This document shows positions 53,698 through 63,068 of a DNA stretch of 64,000 nt, piece by piece. The stretch's first letter is position 1; each line of letters starts with the position of its first letter. A program made the position numbers and the translations under genes. The stretch is taken from contig NZ_MASW01000001.1 in NCBI RefSeq assembly GCF_003202285.1, positions 1,674,001 through 1,738,000 of the forward strand. Direction: 5' to 3'. Source of the stretch: Prauserella muralis. GTDB lineage: Bacteria > Actinomycetota > Actinomycetes > Mycobacteriales > Pseudonocardiaceae. The notes beneath the pieces are model-generated. The model did no database searches and had not been told where the DNA came from. It saw only the letters and a program-made list of their open reading frames with translations.

Positions 53698-56229
53698 ATG
53701 CCTGATCACCCCGTGCCGCTTGCCGCACCCGAGCCGAAGCCGTCCCCGTCCGCGCTGCGCCGGGCGCTGAAGCGGGCTGAGGACGGGGTGGCGCTCGACG
53801 TCACCGAGTCCGCGGTGCTGCTGCACGCCCGCGGTGAGGACCTCGACCGCCTGCTGGCCGCGGCGAGCCGCGTGCGCGACGCCCACCTCGCCGACCAGGG
53901 CCGCACGGGGATCGTCACCTACAGCAGCAGCGTGTTCATCCCGCTCACGCGGCTCTGCCGCGACCGCTGCCACTACTGCACGTTCGTCTCCGTGCCCGGC
54001 AAGGTGCACTCGGCCTACCTGGAACGCGACGAGGTGCTGGAAATCGCCCGTGCCGGGGCCGCCGCGGGCTGCAAGGAGGCCCTCTTCACGCTCGGCGACC
54101 GGCCGGAGGACCGCTGGCCGCAGGCCAGGCAGTGGCTCGAGGAACGCGGATACGAGTCCACCGTGGACTACGTGCGTGCCTCGGCCATCGCCGTGCTGGA
54201 GGAGACGGGCCTGCTGCCCCATCTCAATCCCGGCGTGCTCAGCTGGGAGGAGCTGCAGCGGCTCAAGCCCGTCGCGCCCAGCATGGGGATGATGCTGGAG
54301 ACGACCGCCGAGCGGCTGTGGTCGGGCAAGGGCGGGCCGCACTACGGCAGCCCGGACAAGGAACCGGCCGTGCGGCTGCGCGTGCTCGACGACGCCGGGC
54401 GCGTCGGCGTGCCGTTCACCACCGGCATCCTCGTCGGCATCGGCGAGACGCTCACCGAGCGCGCCGAGTCGCTGCACGCCATCCGCTCGCGTGCCCGGCA
54501 GTACCGGCACATCCAGGAGATCATCGTCCAGAACTTCCGGGCCAAACCGGACACCGCGATGCGCGCGCACGCCGACGCCGAGATCGCCGACCTGGCCGCC
54601 ACCGTCGCCGTCGCGCGCCTGCTCATGCCGCCGGGGGTGAGCGTCCAGGCGCCGCCCAACCTCGTCGGCGACGAGCACGCCCTGCTGCTGCGCGCGGGGA
54701 TCGACGACTGGGGCGGCGTCTCGCCGGTGACGCCCGACCACGTCAACCCCGAGCGGCCGTGGCCCGCCATCGACGCGCTCACCGAGTGGACCGCGCAGGC
54801 GGGGTTCACCATGCGCGAGCGGCTGTGTGCCTACCCGAAGTACGTGCAGGGCGCCGACAAGTGGCTCGACGTGCGCCTGCACGGCCACGTCGGCGCGCTC
54901 GCCGGGCCGGACGGCCTTGCCGACGAGGACGCACCCGTGGAGGGCAGGCGCTGGCAGGAGCCCGACGGCGGGCTCGACACCACCGGGCGGGCCGACCTGC
55001 ACGCCGCGATCGACACCGAGGGACGCACGGGCGACCGGCGCGGTGACTTCGACACCGTCTACGGCGACTGGGACGTGCTGCGCGAGCAGGTGAGCGCCGC
55101 GCCGGAGCGGTTCGACACCGACGTGCGCGAGGGCCTGCGGCTGGCCGCCGACGACCCGGCCGCCCTGCTGGACGAGACCAACACGGCGGCGGCGATGGCG
55201 CTGCTCACCGCCGACGGTGAGGCGCTGGAGACGCTGACCAGGCTCGCCGACGAGCTCCGCGCCGACGTCGTGGGTGACGACATCACCTACGTCGTCAACC
55301 GCAACATCAACTTCTCCAACGTGTGCTACGTCGGCTGCCGGTTCTGCGCCTTCGCGCAGCGTGAGCGGGACGCCGACGCCTACCGGCTGTCCACCGAGGA
55401 GGTGGCCGCCCGCGCCGTCGAGGCGGCCGAGGCCGGGGCCACCGAGGTCTGCATGCAGGGCGGCATCGACCCGAAGCTGCCCGTCAGCTACTACGCCGAC
55501 ATCGTGCGCGCCATCAAGGCGGCCGTGCCCGGCATGCACGTCCACGCCTTCTCGCCGATGGAGATCGTCTCGGCGGCCGCCAAGGCGGGGGTGAGCGTGC
55601 GCGAGTGGCTCACCGAGCTGCGCGACGCCGGGCTGGGCTCCATCCCCGGCACCGCGGCGGAGATCCTCGACGACGAGGTGCGCTGGGTGCTCACCAAGGG
55701 CAAGCTGCCCGCGCAGACGTGGATCGACGTGGTCACCACCGCGCACAAGGTGGGGATCCCCTCGTCCAGCACGATGATGTACGGCCACGTCGACCATCCC
55801 GGCCACTGGCTGGGCCACCTGCGCGTGCTCGCGCGCATCGCGGCCGAGACCGGCGGTTTCACCGAGTTCGTCGGGTTGCCGTTCGTCCACCACAACGCGC
55901 CGATCTACCTGGCCGGCGTGGCCAGGCCGGGCCCGACCCCGCGCGACAACCGCGCGGTGCACGCGTTCGCGCGGCTCGCCCTGCACGGCCGTATCGACAA
56001 CGTGCAGTGCTCGTGGGTGAAGCTCGGCGACGAGGGCACGGCCCAGATCCTGCGCGGCGGCGCCAACGACATCGGCGGCACGCTGATGGAGGAGACGATC
56101 TCGCGGATGGCGGGCTCCGAGCACGGCTCGTCGCGCACCGTGGCCGAGCTGGGCACGCTGGCCGAGCTGGCCGGAAGGCCGTCGCGGCAGCGCACCACCA
56201 CCTACGGGCGGACCCTGCAACCCAGCTGA
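53698..56229 (+). CDS. fbiC: FO synthase (CofG-CofH fusion), F420 biosynthesis
   Basis: An 843-residue double radical-SAM enzyme making the deazaflavin FO from tyrosine and 5-amino-6-ribitylaminouracil. The N-terminal CofG half has the 4Fe-4S motif [11 protein letters not shown] (Cys-x3-Cys-x2-Cys, about residues 85-93), [13 protein letters not shown] and [14 protein letters not shown]. The CofH half has [20 protein letters not shown] (Cys at about 542-549), [22 protein letters not shown] and SWVKLGDEG. Both iron-sulfur sites are complete. The fused form is the actinobacterial arrangement. An LLM-class oxidoreductase nearby is a likely F420 user. Confidence 0.96.
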   Translation: MPDHPVPLAAPEPKPSPSALRRALKRAEDGVALDVTESAVLLHARGEDLDRLLAAASRVRDAHLADQGRTGIVTYSSSVFIPLTRLCRDRCHYCTFVSVPGKVHSAYLERDEVLEIARAGAAAGCKEALFTLGDRPEDRWPQARQWLEERGYESTVDYVRASAIAVLEETGLLPHLNPGVLSWEELQRLKPVAPSMGMMLETTAERLWSGKGGPHYGSPDKEPAVRLRVLDDAGRVGVPFTTGILVGIGETLTERAESLHAIRSRARQYRHIQEIIVQNFRAKPDTAMRAHADAEIADLAATVAVARLLMPPGVSVQAPPNLVGDEHALLLRAGIDDWGGVSPVTPDHVNPERPWPAIDALTEWTAQAGFTMRERLCAYPKYVQGADKWLDVRLHGHVGALAGPDGLADEDAPVEGRRWQEPDGGLDTTGRADLHAAIDTEGRTGDRRGDFDTVYGDWDVLREQVSAAPERFDTDVREGLRLAADDPAALLDETNTAAAMALLTADGEALETLTRLADELRADVVGDDITYVVNRNINFSNVCYVGCRFCAFAQRERDADAYRLSTEEVAARAVEAAEAGATEVCMQGGIDPKLPVSYYADIVRAIKAAVPGMHVHAFSPMEIVSAAAKAGVSVREWLTELRDAGLGSIPGTAAEILDDEVRWVLTKGKLPAQTWIDVVTTAHKVGIPSSSTMMYGHVDHPGHWLGHLRVLARIAAETGGFTEFVGLPFVHHNAPIYLAGVARPGPTPRDNRAVHAFARLALHGRIDNVQCSWVKLGDEGTAQILRGGANDIGGTLMEETISRMAGSEHGSSRTVAELGTLAELAGRPSRQRTTTYGRTLQPS

Positions 56230-56338
56230 GGCAACGCCTGCGTGCCACGGCGGCGCGCACGCAGGCACCCAGGTGATCGTGCCTCGCCGAAGCCCGTTTC
56301 GCGTTGCGGCACTGCAACGGCTCTTTTAGCGTTCTCAC

Positions 56339-57352
56339 GTGACGGAACGCAACGGTGACGACGACAAGCTGCTGCCCCGGCTGCGCCGGAAGTACCCGTG
56401 GCTGGATCACGTCATCAGAGCCAACGACGCGTTCACCGAGCGCTACGGCAATCACTACGCCGCCGCGATCACCTACTTCTCGGTGCTGTCGCTGTTTCCG
56501 TTGCTGATGGTGAGCTTCTCCATCGCCGGGTTCGTCCTCGCGGGCAACCAGGCGCTGCTGAACGAGCTGCGCGAGGGCATCATCACCTCGGCGCCGGAAG
56601 GGCTGGGTGACCTGCTCACGCAGGTCGTCGACGCGGCGCTGGAGTCGCGCACCGGCGTCGGGATCCTCGGCCTCGTGCTGGCGCTGTACTCCGGGCTCGG
56701 CTGGATGACCAACCTGCGCGACGCGCTGACCGCGCAGTGGGGTCAGGAGAAGAAGAAGCTGCCGTTTCTGTCCACCAAGCTCAAGGACCTGCTCTCGCTG
56801 ATCGGGCTGGGCCTGGCATTGGGGGTGTCGTTCGGCCTCACCGCGGTGGGCGGCGGGCTCGCCGACCAGCTGCTGGAGCTGGTCGGCCTCGACGGCGCGA
56901 GCTGGGCGCGGTTCCTGCTCATCGCGATCACCGTCGTGCTGGCACTGGCCGCCAACATGCTCGTGTTCCTGTGGGTGATCTCTCAGCTGCCGAGGGAGCG
57001 CGTCAGCCCGCGCAGCGCGGTGCGTGGCGCCGCGCTCGCCGCGATCGGTTTCGAGGTGCTCAAGCAGGTCGGGTCGATCTACCTCGCCAGCGTGCTCAGC
57101 TCGCCGAGCGGCGCGCTGTTCGGCCCCATCATCGGTCTGCTCGTCTTCTCGAACCTCGTGTCGCGGTTCCTGCTGTTCGTCACGGCATGGACGGCCACGG
57201 CGCGGGAGAACGTCGTGCGCAGGGTCGCCCCGCCGCCGCCCGCGGTCATCCGGCCGACCGTCTCGGTCAGCCGCGGGCTCGGTGCCGGTGCGGCGGCCGG
57301 TGCGTTCGGGCTCGGCGCCGTGCTGGGCTGGCTCGGCCGCCGACGCGGGTAG
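56339..57352 (+). CDS. YihY/BrkB-family membrane protein
   Basis: A 337-residue protein with GTG at 56339. Six hydrophobic helices. LRRKYPWLDHVIRANDAFTERYGNHYAAAITYFSVLSLFPLLMVSF-type start, GWMTNLRDALTAQW and VRGAALAAIGFEVLKQVGSIYLASV are the family signatures (old name BrkB, once misnamed RNase BN). The C-terminal tail carries a Gly/Ala helix and RRRG. Function is unknown; the family is ubiquitous in actinobacteria. Confidence 0.9.
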   Translation: MTERNGDDDKLLPRLRRKYPWLDHVIRANDAFTERYGNHYAAAITYFSVLSLFPLLMVSFSIAGFVLAGNQALLNELREGIITSAPEGLGDLLTQVVDAALESRTGVGILGLVLALYSGLGWMTNLRDALTAQWGQEKKKLPFLSTKLKDLLSLIGLGLALGVSFGLTAVGGGLADQLLELVGLDGASWARFLLIAITVVLALAANMLVFLWVISQLPRERVSPRSAVRGAALAAIGFEVLKQVGSIYLASVLSSPSGALFGPIIGLLVFSNLVSRFLLFVTAWTATARENVVRRVAPPPPAVIRPTVSVSRGLGAGAAAGAFGLGAVLGWLGRRRG

Positions 57353-57403
57353 GGGCCGCGCGAACGCGACTAAGCTCGCCCTTGTCGGTCCGAAGGGGTG
57401 AGG

Positions 57404-58672
57404 GTGAGCGAGACGGTGACGCGGCCGGAGAGCGACCGGCTGCCGAGAGAGATCTACGTGCTCGTGGGGGCGAGCTTCCTGATCGCCATTGGCTTCGGGT
57501 TGATCGGCCCCGCGTTGCCGAACTTCGCGGCCAGCTTCGACGTCGGGGTCACGGCCGCGTCGTTCGTCGTCAGCGCCTTCGCGCTGGTCCGCCTGGCCTT
57601 CGCGCCCGCGAGCGGGCGGCTGGTGACCCGGTTCGGCGAGCGGCCGGTCTACCTGTGGGGCCTGTCGATCGTGGCCGTCGGCACGCTCGCGTGCGCGCTG
57701 GCCGCCGACTACTGGCAGCTGCTGCTGTTCCGTTCGGCGAGCGGCGTCGGGTCCACGATGTTCACGGTGTCGGCCATCGGGCTGCTGATCCGCATCTCGC
57801 CGCCCCGGCTGCGGGGCAGGGCCTCGGGGCTGTGGGGCACGAGCTTCCTGCTCGGCGGCATCGCGGGCCCCGTGCTGGGCAGTGGCCTGGTGGCGGTGTC
57901 GCTGCGGGCACCGTTTCTGGCCTATGGGCTCGCGCTGGTGCTCACGACGCTGCTGGTGTGGTGGCAGCTGCGCCACTCCGAACTGGCGTCGCGCCCGCCG
58001 GACGAGGACGTGCCCGCGATGACGTTCCGGCAGGCGCTGCGGCACCCCACCTACCGGGCCGCGCTCGCCTCCAACCTGGCCAACGGCTGGGTCGTGCTCG
58101 GCGTGCGGATGTCGCTGATCCCGCTGTTCGTCACCGCCGTGCTGGCCAAGGACGCCTCGTTCACCGGCATCGCGCTGGCCGTGTTCGCGGCGGCCAACGC
58201 GGCCGTGATGCTGCTCGCGGGCCGCTTCGCCGACCGCAGGGGACGCAAACCCCCCGCGGTCGCCGGGCTGGCGCTGCTCGCGGTCGGCACCGTGCTCATG
58301 GGCGTGACCAGCGACCCGTGGGTGTTCCTCGCGGCTTCGCTGGTGGCGGGCGTGGGTTCCGGCGGGGTGAACCCTTCGCAGAACGCGGCCGTCGCCGATG
58401 TCCTCGGGGCCAAGGCCCGCGGCGGGTCCGTGCTCGCGGGGTTCCAGATGGCCGCCGACGTCGGCGCCGTCGTCGGTCCGCTCGCCGCGGGCGCGATCGC
58501 CGAGCAGTGGTCCTACGGGGTGGCGTTCGCCGTCACGGGTGGCATGGCGGCGCTGGCGTTCGTGCTGTGGCTGCTGGCCCGGGAGACGCTGCCGCCGAGC
58601 CACGACAGCGAGCACACCGCGCAGGACGTCGCCACCGAGGACTGCTGCCCGGAGGCACGCGGTCGGGGTTGA
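57404..58672 (+). CDS. MFS transporter (multidrug/tetracycline-resistance-like)
   Basis: A 422-residue protein; GTG at 57404 is preferred (AAGGGG 57393-57398, 5-nt spacing), with GTG 57398 as the alternative. Twelve helices; FLIAIGFGLIGPALPNFAAS, SGRLVTRFGERPVYLWGL in loop 2-3, RSASGVGSTMFTVSAIGLL and LAGRFADRRGRKPPAVAG are DHA1-type motifs. The tail (HDSEHTAQDVATEDCCPEAR) is acidic with a Cys pair. The substrate is unknown. Confidence 0.9.
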   Translation: MSETVTRPESDRLPREIYVLVGASFLIAIGFGLIGPALPNFAASFDVGVTAASFVVSAFALVRLAFAPASGRLVTRFGERPVYLWGLSIVAVGTLACALAADYWQLLLFRSASGVGSTMFTVSAIGLLIRISPPRLRGRASGLWGTSFLLGGIAGPVLGSGLVAVSLRAPFLAYGLALVLTTLLVWWQLRHSELASRPPDEDVPAMTFRQALRHPTYRAALASNLANGWVVLGVRMSLIPLFVTAVLAKDASFTGIALAVFAAANAAVMLLAGRFADRRGRKPPAVAGLALLAVGTVLMGVTSDPWVFLAASLVAGVGSGGVNPSQNAAVADVLGAKARGGSVLAGFQMAADVGAVVGPLAAGAIAEQWSYGVAFAVTGGMAALAFVLWLLARETLPPSHDSEHTAQDVATEDCCPEARGRG

Positions 58673-58678
58673 GCCCGC

Positions 58679-59947
58679 CTACTCGGGCCGCTGCAGCAGG
58701 CCCCGGCGGTGGGCGACGAGCAGCCCCACTCCGACGATCACGATGACGATGAGCGTGACGACCCAGCCGGTGGTGCCGAACGGGTCCTCCACGCTGGTGG
58801 CGGCCACCTCCGGGCCGTCCTCGGCGGGCGCGGCCGCCGCCATCTCGGAGGGCGAGCCCGTGGGGACCGTGATCCGGCCCACCGGCTGGGCGCCGCTCGC
58901 CGCGAGCGCGAAACCGTAGTCCAGCAGCCGCTGCGCCTGCTCGGACACGGGCCTCGGCCGCTGCTCGGCCCGCAGCATCACCAGGCCGATCCGCGTGCCG
59001 TCCCGCTCGGCGGCGCCCGCGTAGGTGTGCCGGGCGTCGTCGGTGAACCCGGTCTTGCCGCCGAGGAAGCCGGGGAAGGTGCCCCACAGCTTGTTGTCGT
59101 TGTAGACCGGGTAGTCCGGCTCGCCGGGGCCGCCGGGGAAGACCATGTGCCGGGTGCCGACCGCCTCGGCGTAGGCGGGCTGGCGCATGGCGTAGCCGAA
59201 CACCAGGCTCATGTCGTAGGCCGAGGTCATCATGCCCGGTCCGTCCAAACCGGACGGGGTGGCCGCGCGCGTGTCCTTCGCGCCGAGCCGTTCGGCGAGC
59301 TCGTTCATCTTCCGCACGGCCACCGGCACGCCGCCGAGTGCGGTGCCGAGTGCGTGCGCGACGTCGTTGCCCGAGCGCATCAACAGCGCGTGCAGCAGCT
59401 CGTCCACTGTGTACCGGCCGCCCGCGACGATCCCGACGCAGGTGCACTCCTGGTTGGCGTCCTCCTTGGTGGGCACCACGACCTGGTCCGGGTCGAGCTC
59501 GTCGATCACCACGAGCGCGAGCAGCGTCTTGATCAGCGACGCGGGCCGCTGCCTGCCGTGCGGGTCCTTGGCCGCGATGATCTGGCCGGTGTCGAGGTTC
59601 TGCAGCATCCACGACGCGGCGGTGTCCGGCCGGGGCGGTGCGGGTGCGCCGGAGGGGAGCACGAGCCCGCACTCGGCCATGCGCTCGCCGCCCGCCGGGG
59701 TCGCGGGCACCGGCAGCGGCGCGGGGGAGGGCACCCCTGGAGGGGGTTGCTCCGACGTGTCCACCGGGGGCGGTGGCAACAGCCGGTTGTCGCAGCCCGC
59801 GGGCGGCGGCTGGGTCAGGGTCTGCGCTGAGGCGGGCAGCGCGGCGGGGCCGAGCCCGGCCAGCAGGCCGGTCAGCAGGACGAGGGCGGTTCCCCGGACG
59901 ACAACACGAGCGGGACGAGCGAGACGAGCGAGACGGGCACTGCGCAC
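58679..59947 (-). CDS. D-alanyl-D-alanine carboxypeptidase (S11 family)
   Basis: A 422-residue exported penicillin-binding protein trimming peptidoglycan pentapeptides. GTG at 59947; signal peptide 1-42 (RVVVRGTALVLLTGLLAGLG, cleaved near ASAQ). A Pro-rich linker (45-110) precedes the catalytic domain with SxxK as SLIK, SxN as SGN and KTG as GGKTGFTDDA. A C-terminal helix (WVVTLIVIVIVGVGLLVAHRRG) anchors it in the membrane; the usual second beta-domain is absent. It is convergent with the MFS gene and divergent from the SCO4848-like gene. Confidence 0.92.
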   Translation of the reverse strand: MRSARLARLARPARVVVRGTALVLLTGLLAGLGPAALPASAQTLTQPPPAGCDNRLLPPPPVDTSEQPPPGVPSPAPLPVPATPAGGERMAECGLVLPSGAPAPPRPDTAASWMLQNLDTGQIIAAKDPHGRQRPASLIKTLLALVVIDELDPDQVVVPTKEDANQECTCVGIVAGGRYTVDELLHALLMRSGNDVAHALGTALGGVPVAVRKMNELAERLGAKDTRAATPSGLDGPGMMTSAYDMSLVFGYAMRQPAYAEAVGTRHMVFPGGPGEPDYPVYNDNKLWGTFPGFLGGKTGFTDDARHTYAGAAERDGTRIGLVMLRAEQRPRPVSEQAQRLLDYGFALAASGAQPVGRITVPTGSPSEMAAAAPAEDGPEVAATSVEDPFGTTGWVVTLIVIVIVGVGLLVAHRRGLLQRPE

Positions 59948-59989
59948 CCGTGCAGGCTAACCGTGAACCCGGCCGCGATACTGGGCGGT

Positions 59990-60247
59990 ATGCGGATGTC
60001 TCGGCGCACGTCACTCTTTCTGCTGGCTTTCGGCGTGTGGTCCTGGATCATCTGGATCACCTTTGCCAGGAACCTCTGGGCCAGCGACGACGCGTGGACC
60101 GCGGACGGGTCGCCGACCTCGTTCTTCGTGGTGCACGCCGTGCTCGCGGTGGTGTCCTTCGTGCTCGGCACGATCATCGGTGTGATCGGCTGGCGCGGGC
60201 TGCGGGCGAGCAGCCGCCCCGGCGCCGAACCTCCGCCCGGGCAGTGA
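59990..60247 (+). CDS. SCO4848-family small membrane protein
   Basis: An 85-residue protein; ATG 59990 (MRMSRRTSLFLLAFGVWSWI) fits the family start better than the GTG at 59963. Two hydrophobic helices (about 7-23 and 45-68) flank an outer loop FARNLWASDDAWTADGSPTS. The short C-terminal tail is Pro-rich. The family is widespread in actinobacteria and uncharacterised. Confidence 0.85.
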   Translation: MRMSRRTSLFLLAFGVWSWIIWITFARNLWASDDAWTADGSPTSFFVVHAVLAVVSFVLGTIIGVIGWRGLRASSRPGAEPPPGQ

Positions 60248-60261
60248 TCTGCATCACACCC

Positions 60262-60288
60262 TGTCAGGATGGTCGCCGGCGCGGTGTC
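60262..60288 (+). promoter_or_regulatory. Candidate ECF41-type promoter
   Basis: TGTCAGG (60262-60268), exactly 16 nt, then TGTC (60285-60288). The published ECF41 consensus, as I remember it, is TGTCACA-N16-CGTC. The site is 36 nt before the oxidoreductase ATG, so the sigma factor encoded downstream would drive its own operon. Confidence 0.5.
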
Positions 60289-60323
60289 TGGTGTCCGAAC
60301 CCGTCGAAACGGAGGGAGACACC

Positions 60324-61511
60324 ATGGCCGGCAACACCGAGGTGGTCGTGATCGGCGGCGGATACGCCGGTGTCATGGCGGCAAACCGCCTGACGCGGCG
60401 CGACGACGTGACCGTGACCCTGGTCAACTCGCGTCCGGCGTTCGTCCAGCGCGTCCGGCTGCACCAGCTGGTCGGCGGCTCCGACGACGCGGTGGTGGAC
60501 TACCGCGACGTCCTCGCCGAGGGCGTCCGGCTGGTCGTCGGCACCGTCGCGCACATCGAGACGGCCGAGCGCAGCGTGACACTGGAGAGCGGCGACGCGC
60601 TCGGCTACGACTACCTGGTCTATGCGGTGGGCAGCGGCAGCGCCGATCCGGGGGTGCCGGGCGCGGCCGAGTTCGCGTATCCGGCGGCCAGCCTGGAGCA
60701 GGCGCAGCGGCTGCGGTCCGTTCTCGAGGACACGCCCCTGAAGGCACCGGTGACGGTGGTCGGTGGTGGTCCGCTCGGCATCGAGACGGCCGCCGAGCTC
60801 GCGGAGCTGGGCCGCACCGTGACCCTGGTCTGCGGCGAGCGGCTCGGCCCGTATCTGCATCCCCGCGGCAGGCGCTCCGTGGCCAAGGGCCTGTCCGCGC
60901 TGAACGTGACCGTGCTCGACGGCCCTGGTGCGACCGTGGCCGCCGTGACCGCCGAGGCCGTGCGGCTCGCCGAGGGCAGGGAGCTGCCGAGCGCGGTGAC
61001 GGTCTGGACCGCGGGCTTCGGCGTCCCGGACCTGGCCCGGCGCAGCGGGCTGAGCACCGATGCGGCGGGCCGCCTGCTCACCGACGAGACGCTGACCAGT
61101 GTGGACGACGAGCGCATCGTCGCGACCGGGGACGCGGCGGCGCCGTCGGGCCTGCCGCTGCGCATGAGCTGCCAGGCCGCTCTCCCGCTGGGCACGCACG
61201 CGGCCGACACCGTGCTCAGCAGGATCGCGGGGGAGCGGCCCGCGGACTTCGACAGGGGGATCGGTGCGATGTGCGTCAGCCTGGGGCGGCGGATCGGCGT
61301 CTTCCAGTTCGCCCGTTTCGACGACACCGCGATCGGGCTGCACGTGAGCGGTCGCCTCGGTGCCAAGCTCAAGGAGTCCGCGTGCCAGAGCCCGGTCAAG
61401 CAGCTGGCGCACGAGGCGCGCAAGCCTGGTTCGCACAGGTGGCCGGTGAAGGACTCCACGCGCAGGCGGCGGGTCGAGGCCCAGCGCGCCGAGGCACCGG
61501 CGGGCCGGTGA
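60324..61511 (+). CDS. NDH-2-like FAD-dependent oxidoreductase, ECF41 partner
   Basis: A 395-residue protein with ATG at 60324 and GGAGGGAG upstream. FAD-binding VVVIGGGYAGVMAANRL at the N-terminus, a second Rossmann loop VTVVGGGPLGIETAAELAELG (about 148-168) for NAD(P)H and RIVATGDAAAPSGLPLRMSCQAA near the C-terminus. It matches type II NADH dehydrogenase-like flavoproteins. No membrane helix is obvious. It is 33 nt upstream of an ECF41 sigma factor gene, and such oxidoreductases are standard ECF41 partners. The electron acceptor is unknown. Confidence 0.9.
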   Translation: MAGNTEVVVIGGGYAGVMAANRLTRRDDVTVTLVNSRPAFVQRVRLHQLVGGSDDAVVDYRDVLAEGVRLVVGTVAHIETAERSVTLESGDALGYDYLVYAVGSGSADPGVPGAAEFAYPAASLEQAQRLRSVLEDTPLKAPVTVVGGGPLGIETAAELAELGRTVTLVCGERLGPYLHPRGRRSVAKGLSALNVTVLDGPGATVAAVTAEAVRLAEGRELPSAVTVWTAGFGVPDLARRSGLSTDAAGRLLTDETLTSVDDERIVATGDAAAPSGLPLRMSCQAALPLGTHAADTVLSRIAGERPADFDRGIGAMCVSLGRRIGVFQFARFDDTAIGLHVSGRLGAKLKESACQSPVKQLAHEARKPGSHRWPVKDSTRRRRVEAQRAEAPAGR

Positions 61512-61544
61512 CCGGCACGACCGGCACGGGGAGGGGCACGAGAC

Positions 61545-62441
61545 ATGAGCGAGCACGCCGGTGACGCGGCCACCGAGGCGTTCGTGGCGCACCGCAACCT
61601 GTTGTTCACCGTCGCCTACGAGCTGCTCGGCTCGGCGGCCGACGCCGAGGACGTCCTGCAGGAGACCTGGCTGCGGTGGGTTGCGGTGGACCTCGGGCAG
61701 GTGCGTGACCGGCGTGCCTACCTCGTGCGGATCACGACCCGGCAGGCGCTCAACCGGCTGCGCACGCTGAAACGCCGCAGGGAGACCTACGTCGGCCCCT
61801 GGCTGCCGGAGCCGGTGCTCACCGCGCCGGACGTCGCCGACGACGTCGAGCTCGCCGAGAGCATGTCGATGGCGCTGATGCTCGTGCTGGAGACGCTCTC
61901 GCCGGCCGAACGTGCCGTGTTCGTGCTGCGCGAGGCGTTCGGCATCGGCTACGACGAGATCGCCGACGCCCTCGGCAAGACCCCCGCGGCTGTCCATCAG
62001 ATCGCGCACCGCGCCCGCAGGCACGTCGAGGCCCGCAGGCCGCGCGAGGCGGCGTCCCCGGCCCAGACGCGGGCGGCCCTGCAGGCGTTCCAGCGCGCAC
62101 TGGAAACGAGCGACCTGCAGGGCCTGCTCGACGTGCTGGCCCCCGAGGTCGTCGCCATCAGCGACGGTGGCGGGGTCAAACAGGCCGCGCCGCATCCGAT
62201 CGTCGGCGCCGACAAGGTGGGCCGCTTCATCCTCGGCGGCGTCGGCAGGTTCGGCGTCAGGATCACCGTCGGCCCGACCGTGGTCAACGGCCACCCGGCA
62301 CTCGTCGTGCGCGCGGACGGCGAACTCGACGGCATCCTGGCGGCCCGGGTCGAGGGCGGCCGCATCACCGGCCTGTACTACGTCCGCAACCCGGCGAAGC
62401 TGACCCACGTCGTGTCCGAGACCCCGCTCACCCGGCCCTGA
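61545..62441 (+). CDS. ECF41-family (SigJ-like) RNA polymerase sigma factor
   Basis: A 298-residue sigma factor with sigma2 (EAFVAHRNLLFTVAYELLGS, AEDVLQETWLRW) and sigma4 (LSPAERAVFVLREAFGIGYD, EIADALGKTPAAVHQIAHRA). A SnoaL-like C-terminal extension (about 175-298) carries DGGG in ISDGGGVKQAA and NPxKL in YYVRNPAKLTHV, the two motifs of ECF41. In this group there is no separate anti-sigma factor; the extension controls activity. It follows the oxidoreductase gene by 33 nt. Confidence 0.92.
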   Translation: MSEHAGDAATEAFVAHRNLLFTVAYELLGSAADAEDVLQETWLRWVAVDLGQVRDRRAYLVRITTRQALNRLRTLKRRRETYVGPWLPEPVLTAPDVADDVELAESMSMALMLVLETLSPAERAVFVLREAFGIGYDEIADALGKTPAAVHQIAHRARRHVEARRPREAASPAQTRAALQAFQRALETSDLQGLLDVLAPEVVAISDGGGVKQAAPHPIVGADKVGRFILGGVGRFGVRITVGPTVVNGHPALVVRADGELDGILAARVEGGRITGLYYVRNPAKLTHVVSETPLTRP

Positions 62442-62457
62442 CCGCCGAGCACCGCCG

Positions 62458-62949
62458 TCACCGGTCGCGGCGGGGCAGCAGCCGTGCGAGCAGCGAGGCG
62501 ACCGCACCGGCGAGCGCGCCGACGACGGTGCCGGTGACCACGCTGCTGACGAACGCGAACGCACGCAGCAGCACGGTCTCGGTGCCGGGGTCGAGCACCC
62601 CGACCAGGTTGCCCCCGAGGGTGGGCTCCTCGGTGAAGGACTCGCTCCACAGCACCTGGTGCGTGACGGCCAGCAGCAGCCCGTAGACCAGGCCGACGGC
62701 GAGCAGCGCGCGCATCGGGCTGGGCACGCGGAGGGCGAGCACCACCAGCACCCAGACGACGGGCGGGGCGAAGACCAGCACCGCGTTGAGGGCGGGCCCG
62801 GCCGCGTCCAGGTCGTGCAGCACGGCGCGCGGCACGGCCAGCACCGCGAGCCCGGCGACGGCGAGCGGCGATAGCCCGGTGGCGGTTCGTTCGGATCGTT
62901 CGGTCGGCACGAGCGCACGGTAGGCGGCGGCCGTCGCCCTGGTCGTCAT
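62458..62949 (-). CDS. CbtA-like small integral membrane protein (five helices)
   Basis: A 163-residue protein with ATG at 62949. Hydrophobic segments lie near 26-45, 50-68, 78-96 and 125-152. LTHQVLWSESFTEEPTLGGNLVG-like sequence in the loop before the last helices is polar. Layout and the C-terminal RRDR suggest a small transporter-like or CbtA/DUF-type protein, but I do not recognise a family with certainty. It is convergent with the ECF41 gene (16 nt apart). Confidence 0.6.
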   Translation of the reverse strand: MTTRATAAAYRALVPTERSERTATGLSPLAVAGLAVLAVPRAVLHDLDAAGPALNAVLVFAPPVVWVLVVLALRVPSPMRALLAVGLVYGLLLAVTHQVLWSESFTEEPTLGGNLVGVLDPGTETVLLRAFAFVSSVVTGTVVGALAGAVASLLARLLPRRDR

Positions 62950-63010
62950 CCGGGAGTGGTGTTCCCGCGGGGGGCGCGTACTCCCGTGGTTGCCGCCCCC
63001 TCCGGACGGG

Positions 63011-63049
63011 AAAGGCCGGCCCGGTCGGACTGCGACCGGGCCGGCCTCT
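63011..63049 (-). terminator. Terminator after sdhB
   Basis: A perfect 14-bp stem (63014-63027 with 63033-63046), loop 63028-63032. Read on the minus strand it is followed by TTTCCCG. It lies about 20 nt after the sdhB stop. Confidence 0.8.
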
Positions 63050-63068
63050 CGTGGCGTCGAGGGAGATG

